Shown: positions 40,606 to 49,753 of the stretch, piece after piece
Numbering within the stretch: position 1 is the stretch's first letter
How the letters are laid out: every line of letters starts with the position of its first letter
Source of the DNA: SAR202 cluster bacterium Io17-Chloro-G6
Lineage (GTDB): Bacteria; Chloroflexota; Dehalococcoidia; UBA3495
Assembly: GCA_002816585.1 (NCBI GenBank)
Contig: MUCT01000020.1
Location: 1 to 59,679 of the forward strand
Direction: 5' to 3'
DNA: 59,679 nucleotides
Position numbers and translations under genes: made by a program
The notes under the pieces: model-generated
Databases searched by the model: none
Seen by the model: only the letters and a program-made list of their open reading frames with translations
What the model was told of the DNA's origin: nothing

Positions 40606-42315
40606 TTGGCTTCGACGACAGGCCGGGTAAACCAAACACTAGGAACAACTAACAAGGTGACATCTCAGCTACGCGTCATACCCCTGGGAGGCCTGGGGGA
40701 GATTGGCAAGAATATGATGGCCCTGGAGTATGAAGACGACATCATAATCGTCGACTGTGGGGTCCAATTCCCGGAGGAAGGAATGTTTGGGGTCGACCTG
40801 ATCATCCCCGACGTTTCCTACCTGGTGGAAAGGGCCGAAAAGGTCCGTGCCATCCTCATCACCCACGGCCACGAAGACCACATCGGCGCATTGCCCTTCA
40901 TCCTGCCGAAACTGAAGGTCCCGGTTTACGCTCCGCGCTTGGCCCATGGCCTGATCACCGCCAAGTTGAAAGAGCGTCGGGCGGCCCGCGACAGCGTTGT
41001 AAATCCCATCGATCCGGGCGTGATACACCACATCGGTGACAGCTTTGAGGTCTCGTGGTTCCGGGTGTGTCACAGCATCCCCGACGCCATGGGTATAGCC
41101 ATTGGCACCCCGGTGGGCACGGTGATTCACACCGGAGACTTCAAGATCGACCATACCCCGGTGGACGGCCGCATCTTTGACCTGCCCTCTTTGGCCCATT
41201 ATGGGGACGACGGCGTTCTATTGCTGTTTTCTGACTCGACCTATGCCGAGGTGCCGGGATACACCACATCGGAGCAGGTTGTGGGTGAGGCCCTTGACCG
41301 GGCCATTGGAGAAGCGGACGGCCGGGTGTTGGTCGCCACCTTCGCCTCGTTGGTCTCCAGGGTCCAGCAGGTGGTGGATGCCGCGGCGAAATACGGCCGA
41401 AAAGTCAGCCTCGTGGGACGGAGTATGGTGGACACGGTGGCCGTGGCCACAGAGCTGGGCTATCTGACCTCGCCACCGGGGGTATTGGCGCCGCTGGCCG
41501 AAACCAGGAATATGCCTCCGGAGCAGGTGGTCCTGATGACCACCGGGAGCCAGGGTGAACCAACCTCGGCCCTGGTCCGCATCGCCAAAGGCGAACACCG
41601 CGACGTCAGCATAATGTCTGGTGACACGGTTATCATCTCCGCCACTCCAATCCCGGGCAATGAACTGGCCGTGAGCCACACGATCAATAACCTTCTCCGG
41701 CAAGGAGCCAAAGTGCTCTACGACCGGATCGCCACCGTCCACGTTCACGGCCATGCCAGCCAGGAGGAGCTCAAACTGGTATTGCGCCTGGTGCGCCCGC
41801 GTTACTTTGTTCCGGTGCACGGGGAATACCGGCATCTGACCGCCCACGCCCAACTGGCCTGGGACCTGGACGTAGCCAAAGGCGGGATCTTCGTCATGGA
41901 AGACGGAGACATCCTAGAACTATCCGAAAGCGGCGCCGAGATGAAAGAGAGTATCTCCGCCGGACCGATCTTTGTGGATGGCTTGGCCACCAGAGACAAC
42001 CAGAGTCCAGTTCTTAGCCAGCGGCGCACGCTATCCAAGGACGGCGTGGTGGTGGTAGTTGTCACCAAGGACAAAAAGAATGGCAGTCTCTTGGGTGAGC
42101 CCGCGGCCGTGGCCAGCGGATTCCTGGACGAAACAGAGACTGGCAACCTCTTCGAAGAATTGAGCGTTGCCGTGGCCCAGGCATTGGCCAAGGACGGCAC
42201 CCAGCACGATGAGATTGACGAATTGAAGGCGAAAGTCCGGGAAACCGCCCGTAGCTTCATAGCTGGCTCTGCTCGCCGTTCCCCTATGATTATTCCAGTG
42301 GTTCTGGAGGTTTAG
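40606..42315 (+). CDS. rnj: ribonuclease J
   Basis: The product is a metallo-beta-lactamase/beta-CASP ribonuclease with endo- and 5' exonuclease activity in mRNA decay and rRNA maturation. The zinc site is LITHGHEDHIGALPF, followed by GTVIHTGDFKID and the beta-CASP motifs in LLFSDSTYAE and LMTTGSQGEPTSALVRIA, with VHVHGHASQEELKL and PVHGEYRHL in the C-terminal part. The length of 569 residues fits RNase J. The TTG at 40606 is the longest start; a GTG at 40657, just before TSQLRVIPLGG, is about as likely because the conserved part starts there. RNase J together with a lone FtsK suits a Chloroflexota or Gram-positive-like gene set. Confidence 0.92.
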   Translation: MASTTGRVNQTLGTTNKVTSQLRVIPLGGLGEIGKNMMALEYEDDIIIVDCGVQFPEEGMFGVDLIIPDVSYLVERAEKVRAILITHGHEDHIGALPFILPKLKVPVYAPRLAHGLITAKLKERRAARDSVVNPIDPGVIHHIGDSFEVSWFRVCHSIPDAMGIAIGTPVGTVIHTGDFKIDHTPVDGRIFDLPSLAHYGDDGVLLLFSDSTYAEVPGYTTSEQVVGEALDRAIGEADGRVLVATFASLVSRVQQVVDAAAKYGRKVSLVGRSMVDTVAVATELGYLTSPPGVLAPLAETRNMPPEQVVLMTTGSQGEPTSALVRIAKGEHRDVSIMSGDTVIISATPIPGNELAVSHTINNLLRQGAKVLYDRIATVHVHGHASQEELKLVLRLVRPRYFVPVHGEYRHLTAHAQLAWDLDVAKGGIFVMEDGDILELSESGAEMKESISAGPIFVDGLATRDNQSPVLSQRRTLSKDGVVVVVVTKDKKNGSLLGEPAAVASGFLDETETGNLFEELSVAVAQALAKDGTQHDEIDELKAKVRETARSFIAGSARRSPMIIPVVLEV

Positions 42316-42356
42316 TCCAGCCACTCGCCGGAAACCGGCCGCCACCTGAGGATATA

Positions 42357-44675
42357 GTGGCTAGTTCAATTGGAAGGAAGCGGCGTCATACCGCTTCGCC
42401 ATCAATCAAAGAACTCCTTAATGGTTCTCCCAGGTCGTTGGTGGACGCCCTGGCCGTAATGGCTATCGGGCTGCCGGTCGGCCTGCTCCTCGTTTTCTCG
42501 GTAGGGGCCCGCACCTGGGCCGTCGAGGCCTTGGGGTATGGCTGGGTGCCGGCGGGCCTTTTTGCCGCCGCAATCCTCACCACACTGCGCTACAACCGGC
42601 ACATTCTGATTGCCAATTGGCGCCACTGGACCGTGGCTGCGGCCCTCGCCGCCATGTCCATAGGCATTCTCTCCACTGTGTTCCCGTCGGACGGCGTCCT
42701 TAAAGACGTGAGTCTCGGAGGCAGGTGGGGCAGCGTCCTGGGCGGCTCCCCGGTAATTCTGGCCGCCTTTAAGATTGCCGGAATCGCATTGGTTTTGCCT
42801 CTGATCGTCGCACCCCGGAAGGCTGTCGGGTTCTATTTAAAGTCCGCCAGAAAGGGGTTGTTCGGGCTCCAGCTAGTTCTAATCTGCCTCTATGTAGTAG
42901 CCCATCAATCCGCCCGATTCCTGGGCCGTAGATACCGGATACTCCGTTACGGCATGCACCGCCAATGTTCTCGCGGCCAGCTTCTGAAGATGTTGGTACT
43001 TGGCCCGTCCAATGCCCCCATGCGCACCCCGGCCTCCCCACGGAATCGTGAGTCCGCCCCCGCAACTGGGTTCGACCCTGAATCAGTTGACGACTTGAAT
43101 CGCCAGGCGACACCCGGTCTGGCTGAAGAGGATGAAGACGAATGGGCGATGCCCGACTCCGGACTGATCCCTACCTTTGATTCCCAGGCGCCAGCCACGG
43201 TAAATGCGTCCGCCCCGTCCCATTCCAGCGGCTCCGCCAAAGGAGGCAAGGGGGGCTGGCAAATACCCCCGGTGGACCTGCTATCGCCGCCAGACCCGCA
43301 TCATGCCCCCGAAGCCGCCCTTCAGGAGATGGCGCGGCTGGTGGAGACCACCCTGGGCGACCACGGCGTTAGGGTCGAGGTTACCGATGTTAAAGCCGGC
43401 CCTCGCATTCTGCGCTTCGGACTGGTTCCCGGCTGGGTGACCAAGGGGCGAGACGGGCGCCGGGGCGTCATCGGCCTCGACAAAGACGACTCCGACCCAT
43501 CGTCCGTAGAGCGCAGCCGAGTAAAGGTCCAGAGCATCTTAATCCGGGAGAAGGACATGGCCCTGGCTTTGAAAACCCCCTATCTGAGGATCGAGGCACC
43601 GGTGCCTGGCGAGGCGTTGGTGGGCCTGGAGGTGCCGAGCCCTTCGCCAAGCAAAGTCCACCTGCGCGAGGTGATGGAAACTCCAGCCTTCAAAAAGCTG
43701 GCGGACAAGGGCGGTCTGCCCATAGCGCTGGGTCAGGACACCGGAGGCAGCTCCGTGATCCTCGACTTAGCCGCATTGCCCCACATGCTGATCGCCGGGG
43801 CCACCGGCAGCGGTAAAAGCGTCTGCATCAACTCGATCGTTGCGTCATTTCTGTTGACGAAAACGCCGGAAGAATTGCGCATCCTGATGGTGGACCCAAA
43901 ACGGGTCGAGTTGACGCCGTTCAACGGAATTCCCCATTTGATTGGGCCGGTAATCGTAGACGCAGAAGAAGTTAACACCTCACTCCGCGGGCTTATACGG
44001 GAGATGCTAAACCGCTACAAACTGATGGAAGAATCCGGCGCCAGGAACATAGACGGGTACAACAAGCGGGCCAAAGAGAAGATGCCATTCTTGGTGTTGA
44101 TTGTTGACGAGTTGGCCGACCTGATGATGGTCGGAGGATTCGAAGTGGAACAGAATCTGGTGCGGCTGGCCCAACTCGGGAGGGCCACCGGTATCCACTT
44201 GGTGCTGGCTACCCAAAGGCCGTCGGTCAATGTGGTCACCGGCCTGCTCAAGGCCAACATACCAGCCCGTGCCGCCTTCGCCGTGGCCTCGCAGGTCGAC
44301 TCCAGGGTCATCCTAGACGCCATTGGGGCGGAAAAGCTGTTGGGCAAGGGCGATATGTTGCTGTTGCACAACGAGTCACCTAAACCCGCCCGAGTCCAGG
44401 GCGCTCTGGTCTATGACGAGGAGATTGACCAGATGGTCCAGTTCTGGCAGGGCCAGGACGGTCCACCTGTGCCGGTAATTAACCTAACCGCGCCCGAAAC
44501 CGAAGAGAACCAGGACGGGGCGGACGCCCGGATGATGGAAGAAGCCCGGGAGTTGGCGGCGAGAAATCCCCAATTGACCCGTTCTTATCTGGAGCGGCGG
44601 TTGCAGATCGGCGGCAGCAAGGCCGAAGAAGTCATGGAGACCCTGGAAGAAGAGGGCTTCTTAGATCAACGCTAA
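42357..44675 (+). CDS. ftsK: FtsK/SpoIIIE DNA translocase
   Basis: The product is a 772-residue membrane-anchored DNA pump for chromosome segregation at division. The N-terminal about 200 residues hold four or five hydrophobic helices. A Pro/Ser-rich acidic linker (residues about 220-310) follows. The motor has an alpha domain (LGDHGVRVEVTDVKAGPRI), Walker A GATGSGKS at 481-488 and Walker B LVLIVDELADLMM near 579. The C-terminal winged-helix gamma-like domain reads LTRSYLERRLQIGGSKAEEVMETLEEEGFLD. In FtsK that domain reads KOPS sites. The start is GTG at 42357. It is 41 bases after the RNase J gene. Confidence 0.95.
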   Translation: MASSIGRKRRHTASPSIKELLNGSPRSLVDALAVMAIGLPVGLLLVFSVGARTWAVEALGYGWVPAGLFAAAILTTLRYNRHILIANWRHWTVAAALAAMSIGILSTVFPSDGVLKDVSLGGRWGSVLGGSPVILAAFKIAGIALVLPLIVAPRKAVGFYLKSARKGLFGLQLVLICLYVVAHQSARFLGRRYRILRYGMHRQCSRGQLLKMLVLGPSNAPMRTPASPRNRESAPATGFDPESVDDLNRQATPGLAEEDEDEWAMPDSGLIPTFDSQAPATVNASAPSHSSGSAKGGKGGWQIPPVDLLSPPDPHHAPEAALQEMARLVETTLGDHGVRVEVTDVKAGPRILRFGLVPGWVTKGRDGRRGVIGLDKDDSDPSSVERSRVKVQSILIREKDMALALKTPYLRIEAPVPGEALVGLEVPSPSPSKVHLREVMETPAFKKLADKGGLPIALGQDTGGSSVILDLAALPHMLIAGATGSGKSVCINSIVASFLLTKTPEELRILMVDPKRVELTPFNGIPHLIGPVIVDAEEVNTSLRGLIREMLNRYKLMEESGARNIDGYNKRAKEKMPFLVLIVDELADLMMVGGFEVEQNLVRLAQLGRATGIHLVLATQRPSVNVVTGLLKANIPARAAFAVASQVDSRVILDAIGAEKLLGKGDMLLLHNESPKPARVQGALVYDEEIDQMVQFWQGQDGPPVPVINLTAPETEENQDGADARMMEEARELAARNPQLTRSYLERRLQIGGSKAEEVMETLEEEGFLDQR

Positions 44676-44755
44676 CCCGCTGCCCAATTGGCCAGCAGCC
44701 ATTGACCGCTTCGGCCGGCGCCAAAAGGTCGTTTCGGCTAGGCGCTTGAACTTTT

Positions 44756-44777
44756 TTCAGGAAATCCCTTCCGTGAA
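44756..44777. repeat. imperfect inverted repeat after ftsK
   Basis: TTCAGGAA and TTCCGTGAA words face each other across a short spacer (TTCAGGAAATCCCTTCCGTG start of the element). It could be an operator or a weak hairpin. It lies in the 275-base gap between ftsK and the PHP gene. Confidence 0.3.
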
Positions 44778-44851
44778 CGCTGACGGATACCTGCTTGACC
44801 GTTGAAACCTGGTCGGCGGACTTGTGGAACGGGATGTTTTGCGCCTGGGAT

Positions 44852-44913
44852 AGCGTGGAAACCTATGGCCACCCGGCCCATAGTTTTCCATCCACGCTCC
44901 GGTTTGCTATCAT
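44852..44913 (+). promoter_or_regulatory. hairpin overlapping the candidate promoter of the PHP gene
   Basis: AGCGTGGAAACCTATGG and CCCATAGTTTTCCATCCACG form a long imperfect inverted repeat at 44852-44897. A -10-like TATCAT (44908-44913, with extended TGC) and a TTTCCA -35 (44885-44890) overlap its right arm at 17-base spacing. A repressor binding the palindrome could block this promoter. Confidence 0.4.
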
Positions 44914-44950
44914 GGGCCTACCTAGTATGCCCACGACCATGAAATAGCCT

Positions 44951-45610
44951 TTGCTGATCGACCTTCATACCCACAGCTACCCCCACTCCGACGATAGCTT
45001 TATGAGCGTGGACGAATTGATCGAGGGCTCCAAGTCTCTGGGACTTGACGGTATCTGCCTCACCGATCACGACAATTTCTGGACCGCCGAGGAGGTCCGG
45101 GACCTTTCCAACAAGCATGATTTTCTGGTAATACCCGGCTCTGAGATAAATACCGAGGCCGGCCACGTTTTGGTGTTCGGCCTGACTCAGTATGAATTCG
45201 GCATGCACAAACCCAACTTTCTACAAGCATCTGTACAACGGGCGGAGGGCGTGTTGATTGCGGCGCATCCCTACCGGCGCCGCTTCATCGAAGAACCGGC
45301 AGAGCGCCCCGGAATCAGGGAAGAGATGTTGGAGCGGGCCCGAGGCGACGAGTTCTTTGGGATCTGCAGGGGTATTGAGGCGCTGAACGGCCGGGGGTCC
45401 GGCGTGCAGAACCAGTTTTCACTTGACCTGAGTAGACGACTCAATGTAAACATAACTGCAGGCAGCGACGCCCACAAGGTGGAGCAGATCGGCACCGTGG
45501 CAACCGAATTCCAGCGGCCAATATCTTGCCTAAACGACCTGATAAGGGAGTTGCAAGGCGGCCGCTACAGCCCCGTGGACCTGCGGGAAAAAGCCGCACC
45601 AAGAATTTAG
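44951..45610 (+). CDS. PHP-domain metal-dependent phosphoesterase
   Basis: The product is a 219-residue polymerase-and-histidinol-phosphatase (PHP) domain. Metal-site motifs are LIDLHTHSYPHSDDSF, ICLTDHDNFWTAEE, VIPGSEINTEAGHVLVFGL, LIAAHPYRRR and the final NITAGSDAHKVEQIGTV. This arrangement is seen in small nucleoside 3',5'-bisphosphate and oligonucleotide phosphatases of the TrpH/RnaAM group. The start is TTG at 44951, immediately giving LIDLHTH, so little N-terminal sequence is missing. It is followed 33 bases later by an ABC ATPase gene. The substrate is not determined. Confidence 0.87.
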   Translation: MLIDLHTHSYPHSDDSFMSVDELIEGSKSLGLDGICLTDHDNFWTAEEVRDLSNKHDFLVIPGSEINTEAGHVLVFGLTQYEFGMHKPNFLQASVQRAEGVLIAAHPYRRRFIEEPAERPGIREEMLERARGDEFFGICRGIEALNGRGSGVQNQFSLDLSRRLNVNITAGSDAHKVEQIGTVATEFQRPISCLNDLIRELQGGRYSPVDLREKAAPRI

Positions 45611-45643
45611 ACGGAATCTATTCAAAGGGACCCATAGGCGCAG

Positions 45644-46633
45644 ATGAATGAACTGCTCAAGATAGAAGACTTGACGGTGAGTTTTGGCACCTCGGCCGGA
45701 CGGGTAAAGGCGCTGAATAACGTGAGCCTTACCCTAGACGAGGGTGAGGTCTATTGCATCGTGGGGGAAAGCGGCGCTGGAAAGAGCACGCTGGCCCTGA
45801 CGGTTATGGGACTTTTGCCGCACAACACGGAGGTCTCCGACGGCCGGATAATGTATCGGGACATCGACCTGCTGCGGGCCAAACCTGAGCAAATGCGGGC
45901 CCTGAGAGGCAAGGAGATATCCTTGGTTTTCCAGGACGCCCAGGCCGCTTTGAACCCCATTGAGGCCATCGGACCCCAGTTGGAAGAAGTGATTCTAGAA
46001 CACACCGACCTCTCGCTCCGGAACGCCAACCGCATGGCCCAAGATATGCTTTTTGAAATGGGTATGCCCGACCCCAAACGGGTCATGGGCCAATACCCGT
46101 TTGCCCTAAGCGGCGGCATGTGCCAGCGGGTGATGATGGCAATTGCCCTAGTCCTCCGCCCCAAATTGTTGATCGCCGACGAGCCCACCTCTGGACTAGA
46201 CGTTACTCTGCAGGCTGAGATACTCCAGAGGATTCGGAACCTGGTGAAAGAGTATCATTCATCGATCTTGTTCATCACCCACGACATGGGCGTCGTTGCA
46301 GCCATGGCCAATAAAGTGAGCGTGATCTACGCGGGCAACGTGGTTGAGACCGCCGAAGTTCTTCCGCTGTTCCGTCGGCCGCAACACCCCTACACATGGT
46401 CGCTGCTACAGGCTTTGCCCCGTATGGATGACCCGGGCCGTAGAATCGAACCTTTGCCCGGTAACCCTCCCGACATGACCAAGCTGCCTGCGGAATGCCC
46501 GTTCGTGCCCCGGTGCTTCAAAGCGCTGAACCAGTGCCGCCAGGAGCCGAAGCCCTTGCCACGTGAGATTGAAAGCGGGCACTTCATCGCTTGTTATAAT
46601 CCAGTTGTCCCCCCGGATAATCCCGATGAATAG
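45644..46633 (+). CDS. oligopeptide/dipeptide-type ABC transporter ATP-binding protein
   Basis: The product is a 329-residue ATPase of the DppD/OppD type. Walker A is GESGAGKST, the signature is ALSGGMCQRVMMAIAL, and Walker B is LLIADEPTSGLD with the switch His in LFITHDMG. The C-terminal oligopeptide-transporter domain has CPFVPRCFKALNQC, with the cysteines that bind a 4Fe-4S or zinc site in relatives. No permease, binding protein or partner ATPase (DppF) gene is adjacent, so it is an orphan here and must work with a system encoded elsewhere. It is convergent with holA, 12 bases apart. Confidence 0.88.
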   Translation: MNELLKIEDLTVSFGTSAGRVKALNNVSLTLDEGEVYCIVGESGAGKSTLALTVMGLLPHNTEVSDGRIMYRDIDLLRAKPEQMRALRGKEISLVFQDAQAALNPIEAIGPQLEEVILEHTDLSLRNANRMAQDMLFEMGMPDPKRVMGQYPFALSGGMCQRVMMAIALVLRPKLLIADEPTSGLDVTLQAEILQRIRNLVKEYHSSILFITHDMGVVAAMANKVSVIYAGNVVETAEVLPLFRRPQHPYTWSLLQALPRMDDPGRRIEPLPGNPPDMTKLPAECPFVPRCFKALNQCRQEPKPLPREIESGHFIACYNPVVPPDNPDE

Positions 46634-46645
46634 CCATTGGCCGTT

Positions 46646-47644
46646 CTAGCGGTTGACCACTCCGTCGCCCACCAGTAACTCCAAGGCCAGGTCAGGTTCC
46701 AATTTTCCTCGCTTGATGGCCAGGTCGGTCTCCAAAAGCCGGTTGTACCGCCAGATGATTTCTGGCATTGAGTGACGCCGGGCTTGCTCCGCGGTCTTCC
46801 GGACCACAAAGTCTGAAGACGTCCCCAGCCGTCCTCTCAACTCGCTCTGTGGCGCTCCCCGGTCCTGGGAATCGCGGGCCAAGGCAAGTAGCCGAAGCTG
46901 GCGCTCGACCATGCTGATGATATAGGGCGCTTCCCGGCCGTCGTCTTTCAGTTGGCGGAGCAGGCGCAGGGCCACGCCGGGCCGGCCGTCGATCATGGCG
47001 TCGACCGCGGCGAAGATACTAGCTTCCCTCACCTGAGAAACCATCTCGCCCACGTCCGCTTCTTGTATCTCCCGCTCCGAGCAGTAAAGGGCCAACTTCT
47101 CCAGTTCTTGTTCCAGGGTCCAGAGATCGTTGCCAACAAGGTCTGTAATCGAGCGGATGGCCGATGGGCTGATGGAAGAGCCCTTGTCCTCCGCGGTGGA
47201 CTTTACCCACCTGGCCAGTGCTTCCCCGTTGGGAGCGGCCAGTTCTTCAACCTGGGCCACCGGCTTCAGCAGGCGCAGCAGAGTGTTGTTTGCGGCCAAG
47301 GGCCCATCGGTGAACACCAGGATCGTGGTGTCCGGCATCTGGGGAATGGCATCTCCCAAGACTTGCCACTGCTCGGAACTTTTAGCATCCCCAGAAGAAC
47401 CGCGCCGGCGGCCCCGGCTTTGAGTCTCGGCAGTGCCTAAAAGCCCCTCCACGATCACCAGCCGGTAGTCGTCCATGAAAGGCAGCGCGTTGCACATGCT
47501 CAACAATTCACCAGACTTGGTCTGCGGGCCGGCAAGCCGGTGCCGATTGGCCTCCAACACGTCGGAGGCCGCGGACTCGGCTATCAATCGCTCCAACCGT
47601 CTCGGCACTAAAAAGCTGTCGCCGTAAAGCAGGTGTACGGGCAA
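46646..47644 (-). CDS. holA: DNA polymerase III subunit delta (HolA)
   Basis: The product is the delta subunit of the clamp loader, which opens the sliding clamp. Of 332 residues, the N-terminal AAA+-like fold starts PVHLLYGDSFLVPRRLERLI, the typical HolA opening (YG-D-F). VEGLLG and TILVFTDG fit the second strand region. The C-terminal collar domain has REASIFAAVDAMIDGRPGVALRLLRQL and MVERQLRLLALARD, both characteristic. The start is TTG at 47644 with GGAG 6 bases upstream. An Arg/Ser-rich insertion at residues about 78-90 is probably a flexible loop. Confidence 0.88.
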   Translation of the reverse strand: MPVHLLYGDSFLVPRRLERLIAESAASDVLEANRHRLAGPQTKSGELLSMCNALPFMDDYRLVIVEGLLGTAETQSRGRRRGSSGDAKSSEQWQVLGDAIPQMPDTTILVFTDGPLAANNTLLRLLKPVAQVEELAAPNGEALARWVKSTAEDKGSSISPSAIRSITDLVGNDLWTLEQELEKLALYCSEREIQEADVGEMVSQVREASIFAAVDAMIDGRPGVALRLLRQLKDDGREAPYIISMVERQLRLLALARDSQDRGAPQSELRGRLGTSSDFVVRKTAEQARRHSMPEIIWRYNRLLETDLAIKRGKLEPDLALELLVGDGVVNR

Positions 47645-47850
47645 TGGTGACTCCGCCGGATCGCGGTAGACCTAATGAGGAGACCAGATGAGGGGCTAAA
47701 TTAAGCTCTCGAGGGCAAATTATATCACCGGAGACCTTGGCCTACCCCTGGTGGCGGCGGTCGATTTTGTGTGGCTTACGGTATTTGTGGTTTAATGATT
47801 CGGGCTTCGATAGGAAGCGTGAAGCTACTCAATGGGGATAACAGCTAACG

Positions 47851-48891
47851 ATGAATTTTGCCCTATTCTCCCATGTGCCCTGGCCTGAAGGAACCGAGCC
47901 CAAGCAGATCTTCGACGACATTACTGAAGAGTTCGTCCTGGGTGAGGAACTGGGGTTCAAAAGCGCCTGGATGGCGGAGCACCACTTTACCCGGTATGGA
48001 CTGGGCTCCGCATCGTTGGTCGTGGCCAGCAACATCGCCGCCAAGACCTCGTCAATTAGACTGGGAACAGCGGTGTTGATCCCACCGCTGCACCTTCCAA
48101 CAAAATTGGCCGAAGAAACTGCGACCCTCGACCTGCTGAGCGGAGGACGTTTTGACGCCGGGTTTGGCCGTGGCGCCGCCGGGTCGGAATACAATATCGC
48201 CAACGTTCCCGGCGACGAAAGTCAGACCCGGTTCCAAGAGGCTATCACCATCGTTGAGGGCCTCTGGACGACGAGGAACTACTCTTTTGAGGGACGGCAC
48301 TACAAGGTCAACAATGCCAACCTGGTGCCACAGCCGGTGCAGAAGCCCCATCCGCCCATGTACATCGCGGCCACCCGGACCCCAGCAACCCAGGAATTCG
48401 TCGCCGGGACGGGCCACCCTCTGATCGTCGGCGTCGTGCTGGACACTGCGGACGCCGTGGCTCTATGCCATAACATGGTCGATCTAGCCAAAAAGAAGGG
48501 CCAGAGTATGAGTATGGGCCAGATCCCCTTCTTCCGCTATTTCTACGTGGCGGAAACCGAAGAGCAGGCCAAGGCCGACTCCAAGGCGGCGCTGGACTGG
48601 AACATAGACATGATCCAGTGGCGGCGCACCTTCGACTTCGGCAGCGAAGTCTGGGAGAAGATGGAAGACTTCCGGAAGACCCGGACCGAGCTGCCGCCCA
48701 GCTACGAATACCTGTACGAGAACCGGGCCTTCATCGGCAACCCGGACCAGATCATCGCCAAGATCAAGGCTTTGCAGGACCAAGGCATTGAGTACTTCGG
48801 CTGTAACTTCTCCTTTGGGGGTATGCCCCAGGACAAGGTGCTTAAGTCCATGCGCCTATTCGCCAAAGAGGTGATGCCCGCTTTCAAGTAG
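47851..48891 (+). CDS. luciferase-like flavin-dependent monooxygenase
   Basis: The product is a 346-residue LLM-class enzyme, the fourth in the window. Features are MNFALFSHVPWPEGTEP, ELGFKSAWMAEHHFTRYGLGSASLV, SIRLGTAVLIPPLHLPTKLAEE, GRFDAGFGRGAAGSEY and a late IGNPDQIIAKIKALQDQGIEYFGC. It is closest in style to the bacterial luciferase and alkanal monooxygenase branch and is not a close paralog of the 21-24 kb pair. Its context (holA upstream on the other strand, a short antitoxin-like gene downstream) gives no pathway hint. Confidence 0.9.
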   Translation: MNFALFSHVPWPEGTEPKQIFDDITEEFVLGEELGFKSAWMAEHHFTRYGLGSASLVVASNIAAKTSSIRLGTAVLIPPLHLPTKLAEETATLDLLSGGRFDAGFGRGAAGSEYNIANVPGDESQTRFQEAITIVEGLWTTRNYSFEGRHYKVNNANLVPQPVQKPHPPMYIAATRTPATQEFVAGTGHPLIVGVVLDTADAVALCHNMVDLAKKKGQSMSMGQIPFFRYFYVAETEEQAKADSKAALDWNIDMIQWRRTFDFGSEVWEKMEDFRKTRTELPPSYEYLYENRAFIGNPDQIIAKIKALQDQGIEYFGCNFSFGGMPQDKVLKSMRLFAKEVMPAFK

Positions 48892-48931
48892 GCTTGCCGT
48901 GACAACTGTGGGCCGGCAACATAGCGTCGGA

Positions 48932-49141
48932 CTAAGAGATGTTCCGAATCACGTCGTCGCCATCGGTCAACTCACCCCGGTCCGCTTCGGCAATGGATTC
49001 AAGAAGCGCAGCTTCGTCTTCATCATTCAGCGAGAAGGTGCGCTCGTCGGAGATCAGAACCGTGACCATGGACCCTTCGTCCAGCGGTTCGCCTTCGACG
49101 ATTACTTGCCCGCCAACGACTTTTCCCTTGGTAATTCGCAT
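48932..49141 (-). CDS. short protein resembling a beta-hairpin antitoxin
   Basis: The product is 69 residues long: MRITKGKVVGGQVIVEGEPL, then an EGSMVTVLISDE strand and an acidic helix ending EAALLESIAEADRGEL. Similar small proteins (KVVGGxVVVEGEPLPEG pattern) occur alone or beside RelE/PIN toxins in many bacteria and are thought to be antitoxin-like. No toxin gene is adjacent here, and the next gene on this strand (49174) is a ferredoxin-like-fold protein. It may be an orphan antitoxin or an unrelated small protein. Confidence 0.6.
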   Translation of the reverse strand: MRITKGKVVGGQVIVEGEPLDEGSMVTVLISDERTFSLNDEDEAALLESIAEADRGELTDGDDVIRNIS

Positions 49142-49173
49142 ACCTAGATTTTACCTTTGATACGCTGCGATGA

Positions 49174-49590
49174 CTACGGATGCGCCGCCAAACGCTCTCC
49201 GTGGAAGCCGGAACGGTCTTCGAAGGACGTTCCGGGTTCGGGGAAGACCTGGTGATATAGACCCCGGGTCCTGGCTTTTATGGTCTCGTTCACCCGCAGG
49301 GATAGTTCTGTTGGGTGGGCGTTCTGGTCCTTGTATATCTCGCTCTGCAGTGGGCTGCCATCTTCCATCTCCCAGATGCACAGGTACTTGAGCGCGTTGT
49401 TGTTGTTTTCGCCTTCCAGCTTGAACCGCCGGGCGCTCACGTAGCCGGGGATGGCCATACGCTCGGGCAGATGCTGCTCGTTGTACCACTTGTTGAATTC
49501 TACTTCGTCCGCTTCGTCAACCTCCATGGTCACCACCAACACGATGTTTCCGATGTGCTGCGATGAGGCGTTGCCATTTGTCTGTGCCAT
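49174..49590 (-). CDS. EthD/DUF4286-like dimeric alpha-beta barrel protein
   Basis: The product is a 138-residue ferredoxin-like protein. NIVLVVTMEVDEADEVEFNKWYNEQHLPERMAIPGYVSARRF matches the EthD/DUF4286 pattern, in which a Trp-Tyr-x-x-x-H stretch marks the active cleft. LKYLCIWEMED is the next strand. Such proteins accompany degradation pathways and may bind small aromatic or ether-derived molecules. The ATG at 49590 is used because AAGGTG lies 6 bases upstream. It is divergent from the CoxS gene (163-base gap) and may belong to the same regulon. Confidence 0.72.
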   Translation of the reverse strand: MAQTNGNASSQHIGNIVLVVTMEVDEADEVEFNKWYNEQHLPERMAIPGYVSARRFKLEGENNNNALKYLCIWEMEDGSPLQSEIYKDQNAHPTELSLRVNETIKARTRGLYHQVFPEPGTSFEDRSGFHGERLAAHP

Positions 49591-49753
49591 TTCGATCACC
49601 TTTATAATATGTATTTGAAGTCAATCAGTAGGTAGAACCCTACCGCGGAAAACCCGGCTGCGCCGGTTGCAGGGGAGTGGGGGGTAGTATAACATTGGGC
49701 GTGGAGTTTTTAGGCGTCGAAATAGTACGCTCTGGGACCGGCAAGGGAATGGA

